Shown here: positions 9,172-17,323 of the stretch, piece by piece
Numbering within the stretch: the stretch's first letter is position 1
Layout: each line of letters starts with the position of its first letter
Origin: Sphingomonadales bacterium
GTDB lineage: Bacteria; Pseudomonadota; Alphaproteobacteria; Sphingomonadales; Sphingomonadaceae
Assembly (NCBI GenBank): GCA_027491235.1
Contig: JAIXWO010000021.1
Coordinates: forward strand, 186,001 to 250,000
Direction of reading: 5' to 3'
Length of the DNA stretch: 64,000 nucleotides
The notes under the pieces: model-generated
The model's input: only the letters and a program-made list of their open reading frames with translations
What the model was told of the DNA's origin: nothing
Databases searched by the model: none
Made by a program: the position numbers and the translations under genes

Positions 9172-11025
9172 TTAAAGACCCAGAAAAGTTGAGAGCCAGT
9201 ATGTAGCGCCTGCCGCGACATATGCCAGTGCGAACAGATAGGTGACCATAATCACGGGCCATTTCCATCCATTGGTTTCACGCCGGACAACGGCAATGGT
9301 GGAAATGCACTGGGGCGCAAAGACGAACCAGGCGAGGAAGGCGAGCGCCATCGGAATGGTCCACCCCGCACGGAGTTTTTCCCGAAGCGTCTTTTCTCCT
9401 TGCGCGTCATCCGCGGAATCGATGGCATAGGTTGTAGCCAGCGCAGAGACGGCCACCTCCCGCGCGGCCATGGCCGGGATGAGCGCCAGCGCCATATCGC
9501 GGTTGAAGCCAATGGGCGCCACAATGGGCTCCAGCCCGCTGGCAATGCGCCCGGCAATTGACTGGTCGATCTGGCTTTTGCTTGATCCGGCGGGCACCTG
9601 CGGGAAGCTCAGCAGCGCCCACAGGATGATCGTTGTCACGGCGATGATGGTGCCCGCGCGACGCAGGAAAGCGGCGGCGCGCTGCCAAAGGCCAAGCGCC
9701 ACATCCTTCAGGTTGGGCAGCTGATAGCGCGGCATTTCCATCATAAACCCAAGGCTGGAGCCTTGCGCCACCGTCTTGCGGATGACGAGGGCGGCCAGCA
9801 TCGCGCCGACAATTCCGGCAATATAGAGACCAAACAGAACGAGACCCTGCAAGCCGAGCCCCGGCCCGACCGACCGTTCGGGAATGAAGGCGCCGATGAT
9901 CACGGCATAGACCGGCAGGCGCGCCGAACAGGTCATCAGCGGGGCAATGAGGATCGTCGTCAGCCGGTCGCGCGGATCTTCAATGGTCCGTGTCGCCATA
10001 ATGCCCGGCACAGCACAGGCAAAAGAGGAGAGGAGCGGAATGAAGGCCCGGCCTGACAAACCAACGCTGGCCATCAGCCGGTCCATGATGAACGCCGCGC
10101 GGACCATATAGCCCGACATTTCGAGAATGAGGATGAAGGCGAACAGCACGAGGATCTGCGGCAGAAAGACCACCACCGCGCCGACGCCTGCAACGACCCC
10201 GTCGGTGATCGCTGACCGCAGCAGCGTGTCCGGCATAGAGGACCGCACGAAATCAGACAGCAAGCCGATCCAGCCTTCGATCAGGTCAACAGGGGCTTCG
10301 GCTGCGGCGTAGACAAGCTGGAACATCGCAAAGAGCGTCGCAAACAACAGGATTGGCCCTGCAATGGGGTGGAGCACAACCCCGTCAATCGTGCGAGTGA
10401 TCTGCCGTTCCTGCGTTTCGCCGACGATGGCCGATGCCGCCGCCGCATGCGCTCGCGCGCGCAAATCTGAGGCGCTGATCTGGGGCACGTCTGCCGCCAC
10501 CGGCTTCTGCTGCGTGACAGCACTCGACAACGCGGCGCGCAGGTCATCAAGACCACGGCGCCGCACCGCGACGGTCGGGATCACCGGCACACCCAAGGCT
10601 TCTGACAGTCGCTGCGCGTCGAGCGTCAGCCCGTCCCGCTCCGCCAGATCGATCATGTTGAGGGCGACGACCGTTGGCAGACCGAGCGCAATCAGTTCAA
10701 TGGCGAAGCGCAGATGGTTGTCGAGATTACCGGCATCGACCACAACGATAAGGGCATCGGGACGCCGCTCCCCCGCCTGCTTGCCCATGATGACATCGCG
10801 CGTGACAGCTTCATCGGGGCTGGCAGGTTGCAGGCTATAGGTGCCGGGAAGATCAACCACCTCAACCGGCCGCCCATCCTCCAGCGAGAAGCGACCCGCA
10901 TGGCGCTCCACCGTGACGCCGGGATAATTGCCCGTTTTTTGGCGCGCACCCGTCAGCGCATTGAACAGCGCGCTCTTCCCGGCATTGGGGTTCCCGGCGA
11001 GCGCAACGAGCGGAAGCGAGGTCAC
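9172..11025 (-). CDS. feoB: Ferrous iron transport protein B
   Basis: A 617-aa FeoB. The N-terminal G domain has GNPNAGKS (residues 11-18), DLPGTYSL and NMID; the C-terminal half is the polytopic Fe(II) channel with the two inverted Gate segments (for example SFACAVPGIMATR). It imports Fe2+ across the inner membrane. It is shorter than the ~770-aa E. coli protein, mostly in the C-terminal part and loops, as in other alphaproteobacteria. Its ATG overlaps the feoA stop (11022-11025), and no feoC is present. Confidence 0.96.
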   Translation of the reverse strand: MTSLPLVALAGNPNAGKSALFNALTGARQKTGNYPGVTVERHAGRFSLEDGRPVEVVDLPGTYSLQPASPDEAVTRDVIMGKQAGERRPDALIVVVDAGNLDNHLRFAIELIALGLPTVVALNMIDLAERDGLTLDAQRLSEALGVPVIPTVAVRRRGLDDLRAALSSAVTQQKPVAADVPQISASDLRARAHAAAASAIVGETQERQITRTIDGVVLHPIAGPILLFATLFAMFQLVYAAAEAPVDLIEGWIGLLSDFVRSSMPDTLLRSAITDGVVAGVGAVVVFLPQILVLFAFILILEMSGYMVRAAFIMDRLMASVGLSGRAFIPLLSSFACAVPGIMATRTIEDPRDRLTTILIAPLMTCSARLPVYAVIIGAFIPERSVGPGLGLQGLVLFGLYIAGIVGAMLAALVIRKTVAQGSSLGFMMEMPRYQLPNLKDVALGLWQRAAAFLRRAGTIIAVTTIILWALLSFPQVPAGSSKSQIDQSIAGRIASGLEPIVAPIGFNRDMALALIPAMAAREVAVSALATTYAIDSADDAQGEKTLREKLRAGWTIPMALAFLAWFVFAPQCISTIAVVRRETNGWKWPVIMVTYLFALAYVAAGATYWLSTFLGL

Positions 11026-11261
11026 GCGGTCGTCACCTGCACAGCGGCGGCATGGGCCGCGCGGATGGCGACGGTCATGCGTCCGACGCGGACGGCGAGT
11101 GGGTCTTTGAACAGGAACCAGCCACGATGCAGCGGCTCCACCTCGGCACCCGCTTCAAACCCAAGGCAACGCAAGCGGTGCGCCTCGGTTTCGCCAAGGC
11201 GTGTCCAATCAATGTCGGCAATGTGCGCAACCTGATTCAGTGGCAATTCGTCGAGTTGCAC
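11022..11261 (-). CDS. feoA: Ferrous iron transport protein A
   Basis: A small SH3-like FeoA of 79 aa when started at GTG 11261. It then begins with the family-typical VQLDELPLNQVAHIADIDW and continues through LRCLGFEAGAEVE and the RVG segment. The longer ORF begins at TTG 11294, which lies inside the Fur-box-like sequence and is unlikely to be the start. FeoA binds FeoB on the cytoplasmic side and is needed for transport. It overlaps feoB by 4 bp. Confidence 0.88.
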   Translation of the reverse strand: MQLDELPLNQVAHIADIDWTRLGETEAHRLRCLGFEAGAEVEPLHRGWFLFKDPLAVRVGRMTVAIRAAHAAAVQVTTA

Positions 11262-11290
11262 GCCGGTCCCAGCTTCATCCAAACCCAATT

Positions 11291-11309
11291 GCAATTGATT
11301 ATCATTTTC
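11291..11309 (-). promoter_or_regulatory. Candidate Fur box upstream of feoA
   Basis: Read on the minus strand, these 19 bases match 15 of 19 positions of the classical Fur box (GATAATGATAATCATTATC) by hand alignment. The site is 30 bases before the preferred feoA start. Iron-bound Fur would repress feoAB here, and possibly ssb read-through. Confidence 0.6.
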
Positions 11310-11330
11310 TTTGATAGAATGCCAGACGAT

Positions 11331-11996
11331 TCAAACCGCGGGGTAGCGCAGCCGTCCAAGGAAGCGGGCCATGCTGAAATGGCGGTCAGTCCCGCCGCCT
11401 GTCCATTTCGCCTTCGCCTTTTCAAAGCGCATGATGCCGTCAATCCGCCGCGCCAGAAACGCCCGTGTGTCGGCCCACTCCTCGCTGTCATCATTGACGA
11501 AGATCAGCAGCGTTGCGGCATAGACCGAGCCCAGAATGGCGCGCTTGGTATAATGATTATAATCGGTCGCCACATCGCCCGCCGCGCGCCACATGACGTC
11601 AGCGGCGCGCCAGCCAAGGCGGGTTGCGACGGCAGCGTTCATCGGATTGGCAAGGATCGCCTGCGCGCGCCGCAGCGCCTCCCGATAGGGGGCGAGGAGC
11701 GCCAGACGGGTTTCAACCAACGTCGTGATCCGCTCCCGGATTTTCAGTGTCGCCAAGCATTCAGCCGGGCAGGCATCCAGCATGTCGGCGTCCACCGACG
11801 CGAACCAGGCATCGATCATCTGGAGCGCGCCGTCCGGAAAGACGAGCCCGGCCACATCAGCGTCGACGCCCAGCCGTTCGGCCGTCGCGCGCAGCGCCGT
11901 TGCGGTCCACCCGTCAAAGGCGGCATCGGCCGGAAGATCACGCGCGAGCACCACGCGCAGTTCGTCCAAAGTCATGTTATTGAAATCGGCGGACAC
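11331..11996 (-). CDS. COQ9 family ubiquinone biosynthesis protein
   Basis: About 221 aa. The C-terminal COQ9 domain is clear, with ATRLGWRAADVMWRAAGD, then TDYNHYTKRAILGSVYAATLL. In mitochondria COQ9 binds lipid and presents intermediates to COQ7; alphaproteobacterial members are thought to help ubiquinone hydroxylation. The start is uncertain: GTG 11996 follows AAAGG with reasonable spacing, ATG 12029 gives an 11-residue basic extension with no ribosome site, and ATG 11975 is internal. It lies 69 bp upstream of the preferred feoA start. Confidence 0.88.
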   Translation of the reverse strand: MSADFNNMTLDELRVVLARDLPADAAFDGWTATALRATAERLGVDADVAGLVFPDGALQMIDAWFASVDADMLDACPAECLATLKIRERITTLVETRLALLAPYREALRRAQAILANPMNAAVATRLGWRAADVMWRAAGDVATDYNHYTKRAILGSVYAATLLIFVNDDSEEWADTRAFLARRIDGIMRFEKAKAKWTGGGTDRHFSMARFLGRLRYPAV

Positions 11997-12096
11997 GTGC
12001 CGGGCCTTTCGCTGCAACCAAGGTGACATCGGCTAGATGGGATGTTAGGTTCACTTCGTCAATCAAAGGTTCAACCAATTGGGGGAGTCGTCAAAA

Positions 12097-12666
12097 ATGG
12101 CGAAATTTTTCGGAAATCTAAACGCGGTTCTTGCGGTAGGCTTAGTCGCCGCTCTTGCCATTATCTTCTCGATCGCGCCAAATGGCGATCTGGAGCAACA
12201 GACAATTCGCTGGCTACATGTCTTTTTCGGTATCTTGTGGATTGGCCACCTCTACTACTTCAACTTCACGCAGATCCCGACCATGCCGAAGATCCCGGCT
12301 GAGCTGAAGCCGGCCGTTTCTAAGTACATCGCGCCGGAAGCCTTGTTCTGGTTCCGTTGGGGCGCAGCCCTCACTGTGGTAACCGGCCTCCTGATCGCTT
12401 GGCGTGCAGGCTATCTGGCGCAGGCAATGCTGCTCCAAGGCGAGGGCGGCATGCTCCTCATTGGTATTGGAATGTGGCTTGCGTTGATCATGGCATTCAA
12501 CGTCTGGTTCATCATCTGGCCGAACCAGAAGAAAGCCCTCGGCATTGTTGCTGCTGACGACGCCACAAAAGCGAAGGCTGCAAGCACAGCGATGATGTTC
12601 AGCCGCACCAACACTCTGCTGAGCATTCCGATGCTTTACTGCATGATTTCAGCGAACTTGGGCTAA
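12097..12666 (+). CDS. PuuD-like membrane protein (urate hydroxylase membrane-domain homologue)
   Basis: A 189-aa protein with four to five membrane helices. The segments WLHVFFGILWIGHLYYFN, FWFRWGAALTVVTG and the end NVWFIIWPNQKKA...SIPMLYCMISANLG resemble the membrane domain of PuuD urate hydroxylase, but the C-terminal cytochrome c domain of that enzyme is absent. Function is therefore open; it could be a quinone- or heme-linked membrane subunit. Start ATG 12097 follows GGGGGAG by 9 bases. No purine catabolism genes are nearby. Confidence 0.7.
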   Translation: MAKFFGNLNAVLAVGLVAALAIIFSIAPNGDLEQQTIRWLHVFFGILWIGHLYYFNFTQIPTMPKIPAELKPAVSKYIAPEALFWFRWGAALTVVTGLLIAWRAGYLAQAMLLQGEGGMLLIGIGMWLALIMAFNVWFIIWPNQKKALGIVAADDATKAKAASTAMMFSRTNTLLSIPMLYCMISANLG

Positions 12667-13581
12667 CTAATCCTTTGATCGGTCGGGCTGGCGCACCATC
12701 AGGAGTGCCAGCCCGATCAGCCCGGCCCCGATCCAGTCGGGCATCGTCAGCATTTCACCATAGCTGATCCACCCCATCGTCGCAGAGACGACCGGCTGTG
12801 TGAGCAGCGCCAGCCCGAAGACGAGCGGCGTCACGCGCCCCAGGGCATATACCATCATCCCCTGACCAATGAGCTGGCTGACCACCGCCAGTGCGATGAC
12901 CGGCGTCCAATTGTGCGGCATGATCGTCTCGCCAAGCGCCAGCGCGATCAACAGCAGCGGCAGGATCGTCGCAACTGTAGACCAGGCCAGCAGCGTCCAG
13001 CTTTGCAGCTGCGCGCGTGCCTGCGCGACAACCACCAGATAGGCCGTGTAGAAAAGCCCTGCGGCCAGACAGAGCATATCACCAAGCAGGTTCTGCGTGC
13101 TGAGCTCTGCGGACCGGCCCAGCAACAGGACCGTGCCAATGGTGGCGACGCCAAAGGCCGTCCCTTCCCGCCGCGTCGGCCAGGCGCGCGCGACAAGGAA
13201 ACCCCAGATAGGGAAGAACAGGCTCGCTGCATTGGCAAAGAGCGTCGCATTGGCCATCTTGGTTTTGAGGATGCCGATGTGCCAGGCGGCCAGGTCAATG
13301 GCGAAGAACAGGCCCGACAACAGCATTGTCCAATAGAGCGCATTGTTTGGCAAGGTCAGCGGCTGGCGGCGATAGGCGGCGATAAGAAAGAGCACAGGGG
13401 CGGCAAGCGCCAAGCGCCACATGGCCGACGCACTAGGGCCGACATCGGCCATGCGCACGAGCCACGGCCCGAAGGCGAGGGCGAAATTGCCCAGCAGCAA
13501 CGCCGCAATGACGGCGGCACGGCTGCCAACTTCTTGCCCTCCAAGAGATTGTTGCTGTTGCGTGGACCCCATCGCCCTCAT
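12667..13581 (-). CDS. EamA/DMT family transporter
   Basis: About 304 aa with ten membrane helices arranged as two EamA repeats (N-terminal half ending near VARAWPTRREGTAFGV; C-terminal half with VSATMGWISYGEML). The family exports metabolites or drugs; the substrate is not predictable. It converges tail to tail with the PuuD-like gene with no gap. Starts at 13629, 13581 and 13572 are possible; the longest overlaps the divergent nemA gene, so I prefer 13581. Confidence 0.82.
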   Translation of the reverse strand: MRAMGSTQQQQSLGGQEVGSRAAVIAALLLGNFALAFGPWLVRMADVGPSASAMWRLALAAPVLFLIAAYRRQPLTLPNNALYWTMLLSGLFFAIDLAAWHIGILKTKMANATLFANAASLFFPIWGFLVARAWPTRREGTAFGVATIGTVLLLGRSAELSTQNLLGDMLCLAAGLFYTAYLVVVAQARAQLQSWTLLAWSTVATILPLLLIALALGETIMPHNWTPVIALAVVSQLIGQGMMVYALGRVTPLVFGLALLTQPVVSATMGWISYGEMLTMPDWIGAGLIGLALLMVRQPDRSKD

Positions 13582-13619
13582 ATCCGTTAGCGGAACTGAC
13601 AAAGCAACTAGGGGCCCAC

Positions 13620-14693
13620 ATGCCGACACTTTTCGATCCGATTGATCTTGGGGCCATTCATTGCCCGAACCGCATCCTGATGGCGCCGCTGACCCGCGGC
13701 CGTGCCGACCCCGGCCATATCCCCAATGATATGATGCGCCTCTATTATGAGCAGCGTGCGTCGGCGGGCCTCATCATCTCGGAAGCCACAGGCATTTCGC
13801 AGGAAGGCCTTGGCTGGCCATCCGCACCGGGCATCTGGACCGATGCGCAGACCGAAGGCTGGAAGCCCGTGACCGAGGCCGTGCACAAGGCCGATGGTCG
13901 CATCATCCTCCAGCTGTGGCACATGGGTCGTCTGGTCCATTCCAGCTATAACAATGGCCCCGGCGTCTCGTCTTCGGCCACAACAGGTCCGGGCCACGCC
14001 TATACCAAGACGGGTAAGCAGCCGCTGGAAGAAGCCCGTGCGCTGCGCCTTGATGAAATCCCCCGGCTGATCGGCGATTATGTGAAGGCCGCTGAAAACG
14101 CGAAAAAGGCGGGCTTTGACGGCATCCAGATCCACAGCGCCAATGGCTATCTGCTCGACCAGTTTTTGCGCGACAACAGCAATTTCCGCGACGACGCCTA
14201 TGGCGGCTCCATTGAAAACCGCATCCGCCTGACGACCGAAGTCACAGCCGCCCTGTGCGAGGTCTGGGGCGCAGACCGCGTCTCGGTGCGCCTGTCCCCC
14301 AATGGCGATTCGCAAGGCGCGGATGACAGCAACCCCGAAGGCCTGTTCACCGCCGCTGCAGCCGCACTGCAAAAACTGAACATCGGCTTTTTGGAGCTGC
14401 GCGAACCCGGCCCTGACGGCACATTCGGGCGGACCGATGTGCCCAAGCAGTCCCCCGCGATCCGCAAAGTCTTCACCAACCCGTTGGTGCTCAATTCGGA
14501 CCTGACCGCAGAAAGCGGAAACGCCCTGCTCGCCTCTGGGCAGGCGGACGCCGTCAGCTATGGCCGCCCCTATATCTCCAACCCGGACCTTGCTGAGCGT
14601 ATTCGGGATGGCAAGGCATGGACCGAGACCAACATGGCCACCTGGTACACGCCGGGGCCGGAAGGCTATACGGATTATCCAACGGCGGGGTGA
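13620..14693 (+). CDS. nemA: Old yellow enzyme: FMN-dependent alkene/NADH:flavin oxidoreductase
   Basis: A 357-aa TIM-barrel flavoprotein. Residues expected for the class are visible: T24 in APLTRGR (FMN tuning), H172 and N175 in IHSANGY (substrate anchor pair) and Y177. It reduces activated C=C bonds, nitro compounds or maleimides with NAD(P)H, acting in detoxification. Single gene, divergent from the EamA transporter and convergent with ribH; an intergenic palindrome follows. The symbol refers to the closest well-known family member. Confidence 0.88.
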   Translation: MPTLFDPIDLGAIHCPNRILMAPLTRGRADPGHIPNDMMRLYYEQRASAGLIISEATGISQEGLGWPSAPGIWTDAQTEGWKPVTEAVHKADGRIILQLWHMGRLVHSSYNNGPGVSSSATTGPGHAYTKTGKQPLEEARALRLDEIPRLIGDYVKAAENAKKAGFDGIQIHSANGYLLDQFLRDNSNFRDDAYGGSIENRIRLTTEVTAALCEVWGADRVSVRLSPNGDSQGADDSNPEGLFTAAAAALQKLNIGFLELREPGPDGTFGRTDVPKQSPAIRKVFTNPLVLNSDLTAESGNALLASGQADAVSYGRPYISNPDLAERIRDGKAWTETNMATWYTPGPEGYTDYPTAG

Positions 14694-14700
14694 GGTTGGG

Positions 14701-14805
14701 TCGCGCAGAGGCGCAGAAGCCGCAAAGTAGAACTGTGCTCCGGACTTGAGCCGGAGCACAGCCATTCATTCCAGCTTCCTCGGCGTTCTCTGCGCCTCTG
14801 CGCGA
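14701..14805. repeat. Intergenic nested inverted-repeat element 2
   Basis: Outer arms of 17 bases (14701-14717 and 14789-14805) are perfect complements. Inside them lies a second perfect hairpin with 11-base arms (14733-14743 and 14751-14761) around ACTTGAG. The element sits between the convergent nemA and ribH 3' ends. Its outer core TCTGCGCCTCTGCGCG resembles the repeat core in the element at 39,653. Confidence 0.85.
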
Positions 14806-14818
14806 AGATCAAATCAAC

Positions 14819-15238
14819 TCAGCCGAACTGACCCTTGAGCGCCAGCAACGCAATCGCGGCTTTGGCCGCTTCGCCGCCCTTATCCTTTTGCGCCGGATCC
14901 GCGCGGACGAGGGCCTGCTGCTCATTCTCGACCGTCAAAATGCCGTTACCAATGGCAATCCCATCCATGGTCAGCGCCATGATGCCGCGTGCGCTTTCGC
15001 CAGCGACGATTTCGAAATGATAGGTCTCACCGCGAATGACGACGCCAATGGCAACAAAGCCGTCATAACGTCCGCTTTCCGCGGCCAGCGCAATCGCACC
15101 GGGGATCTCAAGCGCGCCGGGGACGGTGATGACGTCGGCCTTATGGCCTTCATCTTCAAGCGCCGCCTTCGCCCCTTCGACCAGCATGTCGTTGAGGTGA
15201 TCATAAAAACGGGCTTCGACGATCAGAAACTTGGCCAT
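14819..15238 (-). CDS. ribH: 6,7-dimethyl-8-ribityllumazine synthase
   Basis: A 139-aa lumazine synthase. It joins the RibB product with the pyrimidine made by RibD to form the riboflavin precursor. Family segments: [17 protein letters not shown] at the start, [16 protein letters not shown], and [20 protein letters not shown] with the catalytic His. It begins 3 bp after ribB stops and is the last gene of the rib operon. Confidence 0.95.
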   Translation of the reverse strand: MAKFLIVEARFYDHLNDMLVEGAKAALEDEGHKADVITVPGALEIPGAIALAAESGRYDGFVAIGVVIRGETYHFEIVAGESARGIMALTMDGIAIGNGILTVENEQQALVRADPAQKDKGGEAAKAAIALLALKGQFG

Positions 15239-15241
15239 GGG

Positions 15242-16519
15242 TTATGCCTCCGGAATGGGGCGCTCGCCCACGATGTTGATGCCATAGCCTTCAATGCCGA
15301 CGACATTGCGGTGGGCGTTGGTGAGAAGGATCATGTCGTGAATGCCAAGGTCCGCGAGGATCTGTGCGCCAATGCCATAGCTGCGCAAATCCATTTCCGG
15401 CGCCTTGCCGGAGGCCGCGCTAATCTCACGCGTCAGCGAATCAGGATCACCAGGCATCAGCAGCACAATCACGCCCGAACCGACCGTTCCGATTTCTGCC
15501 ATGGCCCGCTGCAGGGTCCGCTTGCGCGGTCCGGGGGCGCCCAGCACGTCTGAAAAGATTGAGATGCCATGCATGCGGACCAGCGTTGGCTCCCCGTCGA
15601 CCACGCGGCCCTTTTGGAGAACAATGTTGACCGATCCATCGACCTTGTTGCGATAGGTCTTGGCCGTCCATTCGCCACCATAGTCGGACACGAAAGGCGC
15701 TTCAGACACGCACTCGACCAGATGGTCATGCTTGCGGCGATATTCGATCAGATCGCGGATCGTACCCATCTTCAGATTATGCATCCGCGCGAAGGAGACG
15801 AGGTCATCCATGCGCGCCATGGTGCCGTCATCCTTCATGATCTCACAGATCACGCCCGACGGGTTAAGCCCGGCCAGACGCGAAATGTCGACCGCGGCTT
15901 CGGTATGGCCAGCGCGCACCAGCACGCCGCCATCGCGCGCGATCAGCGGGAAGACATGGCCCGGTGTCACAATATCGTCGCGGCCCTTGGACGCGTCGAT
16001 GGCGACAGACACGGTGCGGGCACGGTCGCCCGCTGAAATGCCGGTCGTCACGCCTTCGCGCGCTTCGATCGAGGTGGTGAATGCGGTTTCATGCCGCGTG
16101 CCATTGGCACGGCTCATCAGTTCAAGGCCAAGGTCCTCAACACGCTTCTTGGTGAGCGTCAGGCAGACAAGCCCACGGCCGTGCGTGGCCATGAAGTTGA
16201 TCGCATCGGGCGTCGCCATTTGCGCGGGGATCACAAGATCGCCTTCATTCTCACGGTCTTCATCATCGACGAGGATGAACATGCGGCCATTGCGCGCTTC
16301 CTCGATGATTTCCTCAATGGGGACGAGCGCAGGGCTATCGTCGCTGGCGAACAGATAGGCCTCCAGCTTGCGCAGCGTTTCCGCCGTCGGGTTCCAGTCG
16401 GGCTGGTCCAGATCACGCAGCGTGTTGGCATGGAGACCGGCTGCACGGGCAAGGCCGGAACGGGACAGGCCACCGTCGGTAACGAGGCTGCGGAGCTTTT
16501 CGATGAGTTGTGTAGACAT
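15242..16519 (-). CDS. ribB: HTH-RibB-RibX fusion: 3,4-dihydroxy-2-butanone 4-phosphate synthase
   Basis: A 425-aa three-part protein. Residues 18-56 form an XRE-like helix-turn-helix (SRSGLARAAGLHANTLRD, then LRKLEAYL). RibB follows from about 62, with the acidic DDEDRENEGD loop, RTVSVAIDASKGRDDIVTPGHVFPL and the AGHTEAA segment, making the four-carbon unit from ribulose 5-phosphate. From about 275 a RibA-like domain remains, but its zinc cysteines are gone (MHGISIFSD where RibA has HSECLTGD; GAPGPRKRT where RibA has RCDCG), so GTP cyclohydrolase II activity is not expected. This matches the RibBX variant known in Proteobacteria, plus an extra HTH. A palindrome overlaps its own promoter. Confidence 0.93.
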   Translation of the reverse strand: MSTQLIEKLRSLVTDGGLSRSGLARAAGLHANTLRDLDQPDWNPTAETLRKLEAYLFASDDSPALVPIEEIIEEARNGRMFILVDDEDRENEGDLVIPAQMATPDAINFMATHGRGLVCLTLTKKRVEDLGLELMSRANGTRHETAFTTSIEAREGVTTGISAGDRARTVSVAIDASKGRDDIVTPGHVFPLIARDGGVLVRAGHTEAAVDISRLAGLNPSGVICEIMKDDGTMARMDDLVSFARMHNLKMGTIRDLIEYRRKHDHLVECVSEAPFVSDYGGEWTAKTYRNKVDGSVNIVLQKGRVVDGEPTLVRMHGISIFSDVLGAPGPRKRTLQRAMAEIGTVGSGVIVLLMPGDPDSLTREISAASGKAPEMDLRSYGIGAQILADLGIHDMILLTNAHRNVVGIEGYGINIVGERPIPEA

Positions 16520-16525
16520 GAACGG

Positions 16526-16569
16526 ACATAATCACATTAAGATGTGAACGTCAATGAGGAGAATCACAT
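16526..16569 (-). promoter_or_regulatory. ribB promoter with palindromic operator
   Basis: On the minus strand a TTGACG -35 (16549-16554) and a GATTAT -10 (16528-16533) flank a perfect dyad, TCACAT - 4 bases - ATGTGA (16532-16547). A third TCACAT half-site is at 16564-16569. The spacing of 15 is short by the sigma-70 norm; shifted -10 choices give 16-17. Transcription would begin within a few bases of the ribB ATG, so the mRNA may be nearly leaderless. The dyad position is that of a repressor operator. Confidence 0.5.
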
Positions 16570-16582
16570 TGCACCCTCAAGC

Positions 16583-16687
16583 CGTCATCCCGAACTTGTT
16601 TCGGGATCCATTAGCATCAGCACCCACAGTGAGCGCTTGCTGGTGAGGTCAGGTGTTCATGGATGCTGAAACAAGTTCAGCATGACG
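16583..16687. repeat. Inverted-repeat element 3, inside the rib operon
   Basis: Imperfect 29-base arms (16583-16611 and 16659-16687) around a 47-base centre. Both arms share GAACTTGTTTC with flanking changes that stay mostly paired, the pattern of a common sphingomonad intergenic repeat. It lies between ribE and ribB and could attenuate read-through from ribDE. Confidence 0.8.
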
Positions 16688-16695
16688 AGTTTCGG

Positions 16696-17310
16696 CTAGC
16701 GCGCCGCGCTCAGGCGCTCCTGCATCCGCGCCAGATAGCGGGCCAGGACATCAATCTCGACATTAACTTGCTGGCCCTCCGCGAGATCACCCAGCGCCGT
16801 CACATCCCACGTATGTGGAATGATGTTGAGACCGAAAGTGGCGGTGCCGTCCGCATTGTCCGCAACACTGTTGACCGTCAGCGAGACGCCGTCGACGGTC
16901 ACGGAGCCTTTGGTCGCGATATAGGGCGCGATCTCCGCACCGACGGTCACAGAGACGCGGTGCGAATCGCCTTCGGGCGCGATGGCCGCGATGGTGGCGA
17001 CGCCATCGACATGGCCGGTCACGATATGGCCGCCCAGTTCATCGCCGATCTTCAGCGCGCGTTCCAGATTGAGGCGGCGGCCCTGCGTCCACATCGCGCT
17101 GGACGTTTTGGAGACTGTTTCCGCAGACGCGTCGATGGCGAACCAATCGGCGCCCTTGTCCACGACAGTCAGGCACACGCCCGAACAGGCAATAGAGGCA
17201 CCAAGATCAACGCCGGCCATGTCATAGCCGCATTGGATGATCAGACGCAGGTCGCCGCGCTGCTCTGCCTTGGTGATTGTGCCAACGTCGGTGATGATGC
17301 CTGTGAACAT
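16696..17310 (-). CDS. ribE: Riboflavin synthase, alpha chain
   Basis: A 204-aa synthase made of two similar beta-barrel halves. It opens with MFTGIITDVG and carries ACSGVCLTVV in the first half and GSVTVDGVSLTVN in the second. It converts two lumazine molecules to riboflavin. I place the start at ATG 17310 after AAGGGG; the extra 49 residues of the longer frame overlap ribD and are not family-like. It follows ribD by 13 bp. Confidence 0.95.
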   Translation of the reverse strand: MFTGIITDVGTITKAEQRGDLRLIIQCGYDMAGVDLGASIACSGVCLTVVDKGADWFAIDASAETVSKTSSAMWTQGRRLNLERALKIGDELGGHIVTGHVDGVATIAAIAPEGDSHRVSVTVGAEIAPYIATKGSVTVDGVSLTVNSVADNADGTATFGLNIIPHTWDVTALGDLAEGQQVNVEIDVLARYLARMQERLSAAR

Positions 17311-17323
17311 AGTCCGCCCCTTT

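Noticed and set aside
13608-14765. A 385-codon open frame on the minus strand
   Set aside because: Antisense to the old yellow enzyme gene, whose active-site residues are intact.
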